Assembly (NCBI GenBank): GCA_040381035.1
Contig: JBEIHY010000009.1
Location: 1 to 64,000 of the forward strand
Length of the DNA stretch: 64,000 bases
Direction of reading: 5' to 3'
Origin: REEB506 sp040381035
Lineage (GTDB): Bacteria > Pseudomonadota > Alphaproteobacteria > Caulobacterales > Aquidulcibacteraceae
The notes under the pieces are model-generated. The model was not told the DNA's origin, did not search any database, and worked only from the letters and a program-made list of their open reading frames with translations. This document shows, in pieces, positions 43,777 to 51,939 of this stretch (positions are counted from its first letter, which is position 1; each line of letters starts with the position of its first letter). The position numbers and the translations under genes were made by a program.

Positions 43777-44652
43777 ATGTTTCACGGCTCTATGACCGCC
43801 CTGATTACACCGTTCCGAACCGGAACGCTGGATGAACGGGCCTTTGCGGCATTGGTGGAGCGCCAGATTGCCGCCGGCACGAATGGCCTCGTGGCGGTCG
43901 GCACGACGGGCGAATCGCCGACCTTGAGCCATCCCGAACACAAGCGTGCGGTGGAGCTGTGCGTGGACGTTGCCGCGGGCCGGGTTCCGGTGATGGCGGG
44001 CGCCGGCTCGAACGCGACAACCGAAGCAATTGATTTGATGGCCCATGCCAAGGCGGTTGGGGCCGATGCGGCGCTGGTTGTTGCGCCTTACTATAACAAA
44101 CCCAGCCAAGAGGGCTTGTTCCAGCATTTCAAAGCCTTGAATGACGCCGTCGCTTTACCGATTGTGGTCTACAACATCCCTGGGCGAAGCGTGGTTGATA
44201 TCAAACCCGAAAACATGGCGCGGATTGCGGGCTTGCCCAATGTGATCGGGCTGAAGGATTCAGCCGGCGATCCGGCGCGCACGGCGGTGCATCTTGCGCT
44301 GTGCCCCGATGGGTTTCAGGTCTTTGCCGGCGATGACAATCTGGCGCTGGGTTTTGCCGCCTATGGCGCTGCCGGTTGCATTTCGGTGGTGTCCAATTTG
44401 GCGCCGGGCGCGTGCGCGGCGATGCAGGAAGCGCTGCGCGATGGCGACTTCGCCGCCGCCCGCAGACTGAATGATCGCATGTTGGCGCTGCAATCGGCGC
44501 TGTTTGCTGAGCCGAACCCTGCGCCGGTGAAGCATGGCCTGTCGCTGTTGGGATTGTGTGCGCCGGACGTGCGCTTGCCGCTGACGCCGGTATCGCCGGT
44601 TGTGGCGGAGCGCGTGCGTCTGGCGATGCAGGAAGCGGGTGTAGAAAACTAA
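43777..44652 (+). CDS. dapA: 4-hydroxy-tetrahydrodipicolinate synthase DapA
   Basis: A 291-residue aldolase that condenses pyruvate with aspartate semialdehyde, the first lysine/diaminopimelate-specific step. The Schiff-base Lys160 lies in VIGLKDSAGD, the Tyr132 relay in VVYNIPGRSV, and the substrate Thr pair at 44-45 in GTTGESPTL. Full length. ATG 43777 is preceded by a weak ribosome site. Its TAA overlaps the smpB ATG (TAATG), so the two are coupled. Confidence 0.96.
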   Translation: MFHGSMTALITPFRTGTLDERAFAALVERQIAAGTNGLVAVGTTGESPTLSHPEHKRAVELCVDVAAGRVPVMAGAGSNATTEAIDLMAHAKAVGADAALVVAPYYNKPSQEGLFQHFKALNDAVALPIVVYNIPGRSVVDIKPENMARIAGLPNVIGLKDSAGDPARTAVHLALCPDGFQVFAGDDNLALGFAAYGAAGCISVVSNLAPGACAAMQEALRDGDFAAARRLNDRMLALQSALFAEPNPAPVKHGLSLLGLCAPDVRLPLTPVSPVVAERVRLAMQEAGVEN

Positions 44653-45110
44653 TGCCGGTCGCCAAAATTATCGCGGAAAATCGCCGTGCGCGTTTTGATT
44701 ACTTCATCGAAGAAACGCTGGAATGCGGCATCGTGCTTACGGGAACAGAAGTGAAAGCCTTGCGGGCGGGGCGCGCCAATATCGCGGAAAGCTATGCCAG
44801 CCCCGAGCGCGGCGAACTGTTCCTGGTCAACAGCTATATACCCGAATATGCGCCAGCTGCGCGCTTCAACCATGAACCGCGCCGGGCGCGTAAGCTGCTC
44901 GTTCATCGCCGCCAACTCAATAAACTCGCCGGCGCGGTGGAGCGCGAGGGCCGCACAATCGCACCTCTGAAATTGTATTTCGATGAAAAGGGCCGCGCCA
45001 AACTGGAAATCGCAATCGCCAAGGGCAAGAAGGTTGCCGACAAGCGCGACGCCACCCGCGACCGCGAATGGAAGCGTCAGCAAGGCCGTCTGCTGCGCGA
45101 CCGCGGCTGA
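44652..45110 (+). CDS. smpB: SsrA (tmRNA)-binding protein SmpB
   Basis: A 152-residue RNA-binding protein that delivers tmRNA to stalled ribosomes. The OB-type core reads ENRRARFDYFIEETLECGIV with TGTEVKALRAGRANIAESY, and the basic C-terminal helix is KKVADKRDATRDREWKRQ. Full length. No tmRNA gene is seen in the window. The dapA-smpB pairing is common in Alphaproteobacteria. Confidence 0.97.
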   Translation: MPVAKIIAENRRARFDYFIEETLECGIVLTGTEVKALRAGRANIAESYASPERGELFLVNSYIPEYAPAARFNHEPRRARKLLVHRRQLNKLAGAVEREGRTIAPLKLYFDEKGRAKLEIAIAKGKKVADKRDATRDREWKRQQGRLLRDRG

Positions 45111-45111
45111 C

Positions 45112-46167
45112 ATGTCCAACGCGGTCGCCCACCAATTGGCGCTCAGCCGCGCCAAGGCCGGTGATCTCAACGGCGCGCTTGCCGCGCTGGATGCGGTCTT
45201 GGCGGGGTCGCCTCAAGATCTCACTGCGCTGTTGATCAAGGGCGATGTTTTGGCCGGGGCCGGCGAGCAGCGCGGCGCAGCTTCCGCTTACCGATTGGCG
45301 CTGGCGGCGGCGCGCGCCGCGGGCGCCGGCCCAAGCCCTGCCTTGCAGCGGGCCCAAACCTATCTCGCTATGATGAGCGCGCAGCTTGAAGAGTTCTTGC
45401 GCGCAGACCTCATGCGGCAGTTTGCGCCGAGCATGCTCAGTTGCGGCCGGTTTGGTCATGCGCTGGATCTGATCGTGGGACGGCGCCAAGTGTACCACCA
45501 GCAGCCAATCAAGTTCCATTATCCCGAGCTGGCGCAGCGCCAGTTCTTTGAACGCGAAGAGTTTGCCTGGCTGGGCGCCATCGAGGACGAGACGGCCGCC
45601 ATCCGCGCCGATCTTGATGCGGTCTTGCAACGGCCGGCGCAGTTTCAACCCTATGTCGAAGGCGATATCGCCGCACCAAGCCGCGATCGCACCGGCATGG
45701 TCAATAATCCCAATTGGAGCGCGCATTTTCTAGTAAAGTATGGCGCGCGCCAGGCTGCACACGCGGACGCCGCCCGCGCGACGATGGCGGCGCTCCACCG
45801 CGCGCCTTTGGCCGAAATGCCCCATCGCGGCCCGTCAATCCTGTTTTCGGCGCTGCAAGCCAAAACCCATATCCCGCCGCATAACGGTTTCCTCAACACC
45901 CGGCTGATTTGCCACTTGCCGTTGATCGTTCCGGGTTCAGGGGCGTTGCGGGTCGGCAACGAGACGCGGGCGTGGACGCTTGGCCAGGCGTTGGTGTTTG
46001 ACGATTCGATTGAGCATGAAGCCTGGAACGGGTCCGATCAGCTTCGGGTCGTGTTGATTTTCGATATCTGGCGGCCAGAGCTTTCAGCCGAGGAACGCGC
46101 GATGATCAATGCCTTGTTTGGCGCGCTGGATTCCTTTGTTGGAGAGGCGCCGAATTGGACGGAATAG
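45112..46167 (+). CDS. Aspartyl/asparaginyl beta-hydroxylase-like (LpxO/AspH) protein with TPR-like N-terminus
   Basis: A 351-residue Fe(II)/2-oxoglutarate-dependent hydroxylase-like protein. The N-terminal third (ALSRAKAGDLNGALAALDAV, SAYRLALAAARAAGAG) looks like TPR helices. The C-terminal domain has the metal and cosubstrate region: THIPPHNGFLNTRLICHL with the first His, VFDDSIEHEAWN with the distal His, and a following RVVLIFDIWRP strand. Bacterial relatives modify proteins or lipid A acyl chains; the target here is unknown. It starts one base after the smpB stop and is followed by the convergent UDG gene. Confidence 0.82.
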   Translation: MSNAVAHQLALSRAKAGDLNGALAALDAVLAGSPQDLTALLIKGDVLAGAGEQRGAASAYRLALAAARAAGAGPSPALQRAQTYLAMMSAQLEEFLRADLMRQFAPSMLSCGRFGHALDLIVGRRQVYHQQPIKFHYPELAQRQFFEREEFAWLGAIEDETAAIRADLDAVLQRPAQFQPYVEGDIAAPSRDRTGMVNNPNWSAHFLVKYGARQAAHADAARATMAALHRAPLAEMPHRGPSILFSALQAKTHIPPHNGFLNTRLICHLPLIVPGSGALRVGNETRAWTLGQALVFDDSIEHEAWNGSDQLRVVLIFDIWRPELSAEERAMINALFGALDSFVGEAPNWTE

Positions 46168-46171
46168 AACC

Positions 46172-46816
46172 CTAAGCAAATCCCGCCCGCGCCTTGGCGT
46201 GCGCCATCACGGCCTCAAACATGTCCGTTGTCAGGCGATTGGTTTGGGTGTTGTAGCGCGAGCAATGATAGCTCGACACGAGCATTCGCTCGCCGCCCAA
46301 CTCATAGACGCCGCCATGGTTGAATTTCGCGGCGCTTGGTTTCAAATCATGGGCGCGCAAAACGCTGTCGTGAGCGATGGCGCCAAGCGCCAGGATCGCG
46401 CGCAAGCCGGGCAGGGCTGCAATCCTGGCGGACAGAAACGGCCGGCATGCGGTGATTTCGTCCGGCGTTGGTTTGTTCTCTGGCGGCGCGCAGCGCACGG
46501 CATTGGTGATCATGCAGCCAACAAGGCGCAGACCGTCATTTGGGTCGGCGCGATAAACCCCTTGCGCCAGCCCCAGTTTGAGCAGCGTGCCGTACAAAAG
46601 ATCGCCGGCATAGTCGCCAGTGAAAGGCCGGCCAGTGCGGTTGGCGCCGGTGCGGCCAGGCGCCAAGCCGACAATCAGCAAGCGCGCCGCGGGATCGCCG
46701 AACGAGGGGGCGGGATCGTTGAACCAGGTCGGCTCGGCGCGGGCGTTGTCGGCGCGATAGGCGACAAGCCGTGGGCACAGCGTGCAGCCGCGCGGGGCTT
46801 CCGCAGGCGTGCTCAT
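46172..46816 (-). CDS. Uracil-DNA glycosylase, family 5-like (UdgB) iron-sulfur type
   Basis: A 214-residue DNA-repair glycosylase that removes uracil and related bases. Motif A is GLAPGRTGANRTGRPFTGD, where the family 4 Glu/family 1 Asp is replaced by Ala-Asn, as in family 5. Motif B is YHCSRYNTQT. Four cysteines in the iron-sulfur pattern are visible: Cys11 and Cys14 (CTLC), Cys109 (AVRCAPP) and Cys124 (TACRP). Its ATG overlaps the stop of the NYN gene (ATGA), so both are expressed together leftwards. Confidence 0.87.
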   Translation of the reverse strand: MSTPAEAPRGCTLCPRLVAYRADNARAEPTWFNDPAPSFGDPAARLLIVGLAPGRTGANRTGRPFTGDYAGDLLYGTLLKLGLAQGVYRADPNDGLRLVGCMITNAVRCAPPENKPTPDEITACRPFLSARIAALPGLRAILALGAIAHDSVLRAHDLKPSAAKFNHGGVYELGGERMLVSSYHCSRYNTQTNRLTTDMFEAVMAHAKARAGFA

Positions 46817-47388
46817 AGATGATCGTCGCCGGCGCGTGAGCGCAGCGGCCGACCAACCTGATCGGCAATGTCTGCGATATCGATGAACATATCGACCTGA
46901 CGGCGCAGATCATCGCTGGCCATGGGCGGTTGGCTGCGAATGGTGGAGATGGCGCTGACACGCACGCCTTTGCGTTGCAACGCCTCAACCAGCGCGAAAA
47001 AATCGCCGTCGCCTGAAAACAGCACGACGTGATCCAGAAAGCTCGCCGCTTGCAACGCATCGACCGCGATCTCGACATCCATGTCGCCTTTGATGCGCCG
47101 ACGGCCTTGGCTGTCGGTCATTTCGCGGGCGGGCTTGGTGACGACCGTGAAGCCATTATAGTCGAGCCAATCGACGAGCCGGCGGATCGGGTTGAATTCG
47201 TCGGTGTCCATCAGGGCGGTGTAATAATAGGCCCGGATCAATTTGGCGCGCTTGCGAACTTCCTCGAGCAGGCGGCGATAGTCCATTTCCACGCCGAGCG
47301 CCTTGGCGGCAGCGTAGTGATTGGCCCCGTCAATGAACAAGCCGACGCGTTCGTCGGCGCGAAACAGTGTGTCGAGGGGTGTCTGCAT
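46813..47388 (-). CDS. NYN-domain (LabA/DUF88) putative RNase
   Basis: A 191-residue protein with a PIN-like NYN nuclease domain. Acidic active-site residues are seen in GLFIDGANHY, GDMDVEIAVDAL and LFSGDGDFFALVEAL. The first part MQTPLDTLFRADERVG leads directly into the domain. NYN proteins are thought to process RNA; the substrate is unknown. The start at ATG 47388 agrees with the domain boundary. It overlaps UDG by four bases. The upstream 380 bases contain no gene. Confidence 0.85.
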   Translation of the reverse strand: MQTPLDTLFRADERVGLFIDGANHYAAAKALGVEMDYRRLLEEVRKRAKLIRAYYYTALMDTDEFNPIRRLVDWLDYNGFTVVTKPAREMTDSQGRRRIKGDMDVEIAVDALQAASFLDHVVLFSGDGDFFALVEALQRKGVRVSAISTIRSQPPMASDDLRRQVDMFIDIADIADQVGRPLRSRAGDDHL

Positions 47389-47769
47389 GGGCGAGGTTTT
47401 AGCCTTTACCGATCGGCCCGGGCGGGGCGGGCGCTTGGGGGAGACGGACACACAGCCGCATGGCGCGGCCTGGCGGGGGAAGCGTGAACAAGGACCGTGC
47501 GGGATGCTTTGGCGCCGGCGGGGCCTGATGTCGAGCAGGTCTGGTGGGGCGGGGAGGGCGCCGGCGCCTTGCGCTGGGCCTATTGTCCATGTTGTCATCG
47601 ATTTGGGGCGTTGTTTGGGCGGGGCGAGAAGCTGGTGGGTCGGGGACCCGCCCTCAAGGCCGCCATGCGGCGCGGGCTTTCCCGCTGGCTCAGACGGGGT
47701 TCGCATTGCGCCGCCGCTGCCCTTCGGCTAAAGTGTGCGACTGCTCACACTCTCGCAAAGGATCGCCCC
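47389..47769. other. GC-rich gene-free region with three small hairpins before rpoZ
   Basis: No convincing gene is present; the open frames here are Pro/Gly/Arg-rich and look accidental. Three small inverted repeats are visible: GGTGGGT/ACCCGCC (47634-47652), GCGGG/CCCGC around CTTT (47672-47685) and AGTGTG/CACACT (47732-47751), the last just upstream of the rpoZ ribosome site. This may be a structured leader of the rpoZ-rsh transcript or the shared promoter region of NYN and rpoZ. I could not place -35/-10 boxes with confidence. Confidence 0.5.
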
Positions 47770-48120
47770 TTGGCCCGTGTAACCGTTGAAGATTGCGTCG
47801 ATAAGGTTCCCAACCGCTTCTCGCTGGTGCTTTTGGCCGCTCACCGGGCGCGCGCCATCACGGCGGGCGCGGCCCCGATGGTTGACCGCAACCGCGACAA
47901 GGAGCCGGTGCTGGCCTTGCGTGAAATCGCCGAGGAGGCCCTGCGCCCGGAAGATCTGCGCGAAAGCTTGGTGAGCGGCTTCCAGGAAGTCCAGCCGCAA
48001 GCTCGCGCCGAAGATGAGCAGGACCTGCTGGCCCTGTCCGCGCCGGTTCATACCAGCGAAGACGATGTTATGCGCGCGCTGCAAGCCGAACAGGAAGCCG
48101 CGCGCGACGATCGGTACTAA
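47770..48120 (+). CDS. rpoZ: RNA polymerase omega subunit
   Basis: A 116-residue small subunit that aids RNA polymerase assembly and is a ppGpp contact in many Proteobacteria. The opening ARVTVEDCVDKVPNRFSLV is the family signature, followed by AAHRARAI. The C-terminal half is an acidic helical tail (EDEQDLLALSAP). It starts at TTG 47770, behind AAAGGA at 47757-47762. It lies 5 bases ahead of rsh, the usual alphaproteobacterial order. Confidence 0.93.
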   Translation: MARVTVEDCVDKVPNRFSLVLLAAHRARAITAGAAPMVDRNRDKEPVLALREIAEEALRPEDLRESLVSGFQEVQPQARAEDEQDLLALSAPVHTSEDDVMRALQAEQEAARDDRY

Positions 48121-48125
48121 GCGGC

Positions 48126-50357
48126 ATGGCGGGGGCCGACGGCCTCGCGCCAGCGGCGGGTGAGGCGGTCGCGGCCGCGGCCGCGCCCAAGCGCGCCTCG
48201 TTCCTGCGTCAATTCGAGCTTGTCGAACGGGTTCACGCCTATGACCCGACGGCTGATGAAGCCGCGATCAACCGCGCCTATGTGTACGCCACCGTCAAAC
48301 ATGGCAGCCAAAGGCGCCATTCCGGCGATCCCTATTTTGCCCATCCGATCCAAGTCGCAGGCATTCTGACGGAATATCGGCTGGATGTGGCCACGATTAT
48401 CGCTGGCCTGCTTCATGATACGGTGGAAGACACCGACGCCACGATCGATGAAATCCGCGCCAAGTTTGGCGCCACGATCGCCGAACTGGTCGAGGGCGTG
48501 ACGAAGCTCTCGAAACTTGAACAACAGACGGTGGAAAACACCCAGGCCGCCAACCTTCAAAAGTTCATCCTGGCGATGAGCCGCGATGTGCGCGTGCTGC
48601 TCGTCAAGCTCGCCGACCGACTGCACAATATGCGCACGCTGAAGTTCCATCCCAAGCCGGAAAGCCGCAAGCGCATCGCACTGGAGACGATGGACATCTA
48701 CGCCCCTCTGGCGCGCCGCATCGGCATGGATCGGATGGCTGGCGAGTTGGAAGATCTGGCCTTCCGCGAAGCCTATCCGGACGCGTTCACGGCCCTGTCA
48801 GAACGGACCAGCAAACTCAGCGCCGAAAAGGGCCGTGTGGTGCGCATGGTTTCGGACCGGTTGCGCGAAACGCTCGCTGATTTCAAACCGCCCGTGCGGG
48901 TTTACGGGCGCGAGAAGACCATCCATTCGATCTGGCGCAAGCTGCGCCGCAAATCGATGCAGTTTTCGGATCTTGCCGACATCTATGCGTTTCGCGTTGT
49001 CGTTGACAGCGCCGAACACTGCTATGAGGCGCTCGGCCGCATTCACGCGATTTGGCGCTGCGTGCCCGAAGCGCTGGAAGATTATATCTCCAATCCCAAA
49101 CCCAACGGATATCGCTCGATCCACACCATCGTAATTGGGCCGGGCAATGTGCGCATGGAAATCCAGATCCGCACCCAATTGATGGACTGGGAAGCCGAAA
49201 TGGGTGTGGCGGCGCATTGGCGCTACAAGAACGAAAGCTACGGCTTTGACGAAGAAGGCGCGGCCGCAAAAGGCATTGATCCGCGCGAAGCCGTACGCTC
49301 TCTGTTGGAGATCGCCGAACATGGCGGCGACCTCAATGAGTATATCGAGCACACCAAACTCGAAATGTATTCCGACCACGTATTTGCCTATACCCCGCGC
49401 GGCAGGCTGATCGCCTTGCCGCAGGGCGCTACGGCCTTGGACTTCGCCTATGCCGTTCATTCCGAATTGGGCGATCGGTGCATCGGCGCGCGGTTGAATG
49501 GCGAGGACCGCCCGTTGCGGACGCCGCTCCAGAACGGCGATGTGGTGGAGATCACCACCGCCGCGCGCGCAGCGCCTGTGCCGGGCTGGGCGTCGCTCAC
49601 CAAGACCGGCCGCGCCAAAAGCGCTCAACGTCGGTTGGAGCGCTTGGCCCGTCGCGAAGAATTTGTCCGCTTGGGGCGCGAATTTGTCGACGCGGCGCTG
49701 AAGCGCCTTGGCCACGATCTGCAGGAAACCGATCTCGAAGAAGCGGTCGCGCGGTTGCAGCGCGACACGGTGGATGATCTGTTTTTCGATGTCGGTGAAG
49801 GGCGCTTGAAGCCGACCGAAGTCGCGGCCGCGGCCTTTCCAGGGCTGACGGTGCGAATCCAAAACGAAGACAGCCGCGCACCGATTGAGGACGTCAAGGC
49901 CCGCGCTTTTGTCGCTGGCGGTGATCTGACGCCCGGCGTGTCCTTGCACTTTGCACCATGCTGTTCGCCGATCCCGGGTGATCGGATTTTGGGCGTGTTG
50001 GCCGGCGGTGAAGGGGTGATGATTCACACCATCGATTGTGAAACCCTTGCAGCAAGCGATTCCGACGGTGTGGAATGGATTGATCTGGCCTGGACCGACG
50101 AGGCCAAGGATCACGGCTTGGCGGTCAGCCGGATTGCGGCGGTGGTGCAAAACACCAAAGGCGCGCTGGCGCAGCTGTGCAAGATCATTGCCGAGAATGA
50201 CGGCAATATCCTCAATGTCCGCACCGCCAAACGGGCAGAGGACTTTTTCGATTTGGTGTTTGACGTCGAAGTCGCTGACCTGAAGCACATGACCAATATC
50301 CTCGCCGCCATGCGCAGCTCAAAAATGGTCCGTGACGTCGAGCGTGCGCGCTCCTGA
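48126..50357 (+). CDS. rsh: Bifunctional (p)ppGpp synthetase/hydrolase (Rsh/SpoT)
   Basis: A 743-residue stringent-response enzyme. The hydrolase HD domain is intact: HPIQVAGIL (His73) and LLHDTVEDT (His97, Asp98). The synthetase core includes PNGYRSIHT and the MEIQIRTQLMD stretch with the catalytic Glu. A TGS domain (about residues 420-485, VFAYTPRGRLIALPQGATAL), a Cys-containing CCSPIPGD conserved segment and a C-terminal ACT domain (about 665-743) follow. Both activities appear complete, so it is likely the sole Rsh. Neighbour rpoZ encodes its RNA polymerase partner. Confidence 0.95.
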   Translation: MAGADGLAPAAGEAVAAAAAPKRASFLRQFELVERVHAYDPTADEAAINRAYVYATVKHGSQRRHSGDPYFAHPIQVAGILTEYRLDVATIIAGLLHDTVEDTDATIDEIRAKFGATIAELVEGVTKLSKLEQQTVENTQAANLQKFILAMSRDVRVLLVKLADRLHNMRTLKFHPKPESRKRIALETMDIYAPLARRIGMDRMAGELEDLAFREAYPDAFTALSERTSKLSAEKGRVVRMVSDRLRETLADFKPPVRVYGREKTIHSIWRKLRRKSMQFSDLADIYAFRVVVDSAEHCYEALGRIHAIWRCVPEALEDYISNPKPNGYRSIHTIVIGPGNVRMEIQIRTQLMDWEAEMGVAAHWRYKNESYGFDEEGAAAKGIDPREAVRSLLEIAEHGGDLNEYIEHTKLEMYSDHVFAYTPRGRLIALPQGATALDFAYAVHSELGDRCIGARLNGEDRPLRTPLQNGDVVEITTAARAAPVPGWASLTKTGRAKSAQRRLERLARREEFVRLGREFVDAALKRLGHDLQETDLEEAVARLQRDTVDDLFFDVGEGRLKPTEVAAAAFPGLTVRIQNEDSRAPIEDVKARAFVAGGDLTPGVSLHFAPCCSPIPGDRILGVLAGGEGVMIHTIDCETLAASDSDGVEWIDLAWTDEAKDHGLAVSRIAAVVQNTKGALAQLCKIIAENDGNILNVRTAKRAEDFFDLVFDVEVADLKHMTNILAAMRSSKMVRDVERARS

Positions 50358-50359
50358 GC

Positions 50360-51229
50360 TCAGCGCGCAGACGTCTTTTTGGCCACCAACGCTTTGAGTG
50401 CGAGCGCGACCTGTTCGCGCAATTCGATTTGCGCATTGGGCAGCGCAACCAGCTGGCTCATCGCATCCAAATGCGCTTCCGCCACACGCCCATCAAACAG
50501 GCCGCTGGCGCCGACCGCCTCGATATAGCCCTGCAGGCTGAAAGCGGCATTGCGCAACAGCCGATCATCGAGTCTGATCGACAAAGCGCCAATGTCTTTT
50601 GCTGCGCCATGCAGATCGCGAATGGCTCCACGGCTGACTGCGCCGTCTGAGCCGATCGCGGCGCGCACCGCTTGCAGACGTGCTTTGGCTTCTGCTTTCA
50701 ACGCTTCATTGGCGGGGCTTTCCATGACCACGCGATCTTCATCAACGAAGCGGCGCAGCGGGCCTTCATACTGGCTGTCCAGCTTGCGTCGCCGGCACGG
50801 CCCGCGATAGCGCGGCGAATTGACGAAGGCGCGTCGGCGATTGAGCACTGAATCCAGGCGCCGCGCCAGCACCTCGGTGGTGAAGGGCTTGATTGCATAT
50901 TCGTCAACGCCGACGCGGCGCGCCGTTTCGACATCCTGCGGCGAGGAGCGATCGGTGACCAGAATGATCGCGGTGTCTGGCGGCAGGGTCGTCTTGCTAT
51001 GGCGGACCATCAGTGTGAAATCCAAGCCGTTGATGCCGGGCAGATCCCAATCGCACAACACCGCTTGCGGCGTCATGCGGCGAAACAGCTCCAGCGCATC
51101 TTCAACGCTGACGGCGTTCTCGATCTGGCTTGCGCCGAGCGCGCGCAGGGTTTCGCCAGTCAGCGCGCGCTGGAATGATTTCTCGGCAATCACGGCAAAC
51201 GAGGTGCGTTTGATCTTGGCCTGGGACAT
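50360..51229 (-). CDS. Response regulator: receiver domain plus Tyr-Gly-Pro/Arg-rich linker and helical tail
   Basis: A 289-residue protein with an N-terminal CheY-type receiver (about residues 10-130). The phospho-acceptor is Asp60 in VLCDWDLPGINGLDF, and the conserved Lys114 is in YAIKPF. No HTH output domain follows. A short motif block contains YRGPCRRRK and YEGPLRRF, known to recur in CheY-like alphaproteobacterial regulators. The remaining ~110 residues are helical (LHGAAKDIGALSIRLDD). Its output and partner kinase are unknown; no kinase gene is adjacent. It ends 2 bases from the rsh stop, convergent. Confidence 0.82.
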   Translation of the reverse strand: MSQAKIKRTSFAVIAEKSFQRALTGETLRALGASQIENAVSVEDALELFRRMTPQAVLCDWDLPGINGLDFTLMVRHSKTTLPPDTAIILVTDRSSPQDVETARRVGVDEYAIKPFTTEVLARRLDSVLNRRRAFVNSPRYRGPCRRRKLDSQYEGPLRRFVDEDRVVMESPANEALKAEAKARLQAVRAAIGSDGAVSRGAIRDLHGAAKDIGALSIRLDDRLLRNAAFSLQGYIEAVGASGLFDGRVAEAHLDAMSQLVALPNAQIELREQVALALKALVAKKTSAR

Positions 51230-51296
51230 GGAGTTCCGCCTGTGTATCGCAAAGCCCCTCTTTACCAGTCGGGCGTGAAGGGCCAGCTAAGCAACA

Positions 51297-51313
51297 CGGT
51301 TAACTGCGGTTAA
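51297..51313. promoter_or_regulatory. Direct repeats of CGGTTAA, possible operator
   Basis: CGGTTAA occurs at 51297-51303 and again at 51307-51313, ten bases apart, or one DNA helical turn. It lies between the start of the response-regulator gene (51229, leftwards) and pyrE (51348). The TTAA halves recall CtrA sites, but the gap is 6 rather than the usual 7 bases, so CtrA is not claimed. Another regulator is equally possible. Confidence 0.35.
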
Positions 51314-51347
51314 TCGGGCCATCGACGGGAGCGGCGGATCGCCCTAT

Positions 51348-51935
51348 ATGACGACCATGACCGATAACGATGTGCTTGCCGAATTTCGGGCCGCCGGCGC
51401 GCTGCTGGAAGGCCATTTTATCCTGTCGTCGGGCTTGCACAGCCCGGTGTTTTTCCAAAAGGCGTTCGTGTTCATGGACCCGGCGCGGACCGAGCGCTTG
51501 TGCCAAGCGCTGGCGGCAAAAGCCCGCGCGGCCTTTGGCGCGATTGATGTGGTCGTCGCTCCGGCCGTTGGGGCGATTGTTCCAGGCTATGAGGTCGCCC
51601 GCGCCTTGGGCGCCAAATCGATGTTCGTCGAGCGCGAGGACGGCGAATTCAAACTCCGCCGCGGCTTTTCCATCGCACCAGGCGAGCGGGTGCTGATGGT
51701 CGAAGACGTCATTACCACCGGCTTAAGCTCGCGCGAATGCCTCGCCGCGATCGCTCGCCAACCGGGCAAGCTTGTCGGCGCGGCCTGTCTCATTGACCGG
51801 TCCGGCGGCAAGGCAGAGATTGGCCATCCGCTGGTGTCGCTTGCGGCCGTGGATGCGCCGTCCTACGCCCCGGATGCGCTGCCGCCAGAGCTGGCCGCGC
51901 TTCCGGCGATTAAGCCGGGCAGCCGGGGGCTTTGA
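51348..51935 (+). CDS. pyrE: Orotate phosphoribosyltransferase PyrE
   Basis: A 195-residue pyrimidine-synthesis enzyme that joins orotate to PRPP. The N-terminus (NDVLAEFRAAGALLEGHFIL, LSSGLHSPVFF) and the PRPP-binding motif VLMVEDVITTG are conserved. The start is ATG 51348; an in-frame ATG at 51357 is equally plausible. It heads a tightly packed run (pyrE-pdxJ-acpS-lepB-rnc-era-recO) typical of Alphaproteobacteria. Confidence 0.94.
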   Translation: MTTMTDNDVLAEFRAAGALLEGHFILSSGLHSPVFFQKAFVFMDPARTERLCQALAAKARAAFGAIDVVVAPAVGAIVPGYEVARALGAKSMFVEREDGEFKLRRGFSIAPGERVLMVEDVITTGLSSRECLAAIARQPGKLVGAACLIDRSGGKAEIGHPLVSLAAVDAPSYAPDALPPELAALPAIKPGSRGL

Positions 51936-51939
51936 ACCG

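Noticed and set aside
44652..45110. tmRNA gene next to smpB
   Set aside because: smpB is flanked by overlapping or adjacent coding genes, and no tag-like coding motif or tRNA-like ends were seen.
51300..51313. Full CtrA binding site before pyrE
   Set aside because: The two TTAA halves are 6 rather than 7 bases apart; kept only as an unassigned direct repeat.
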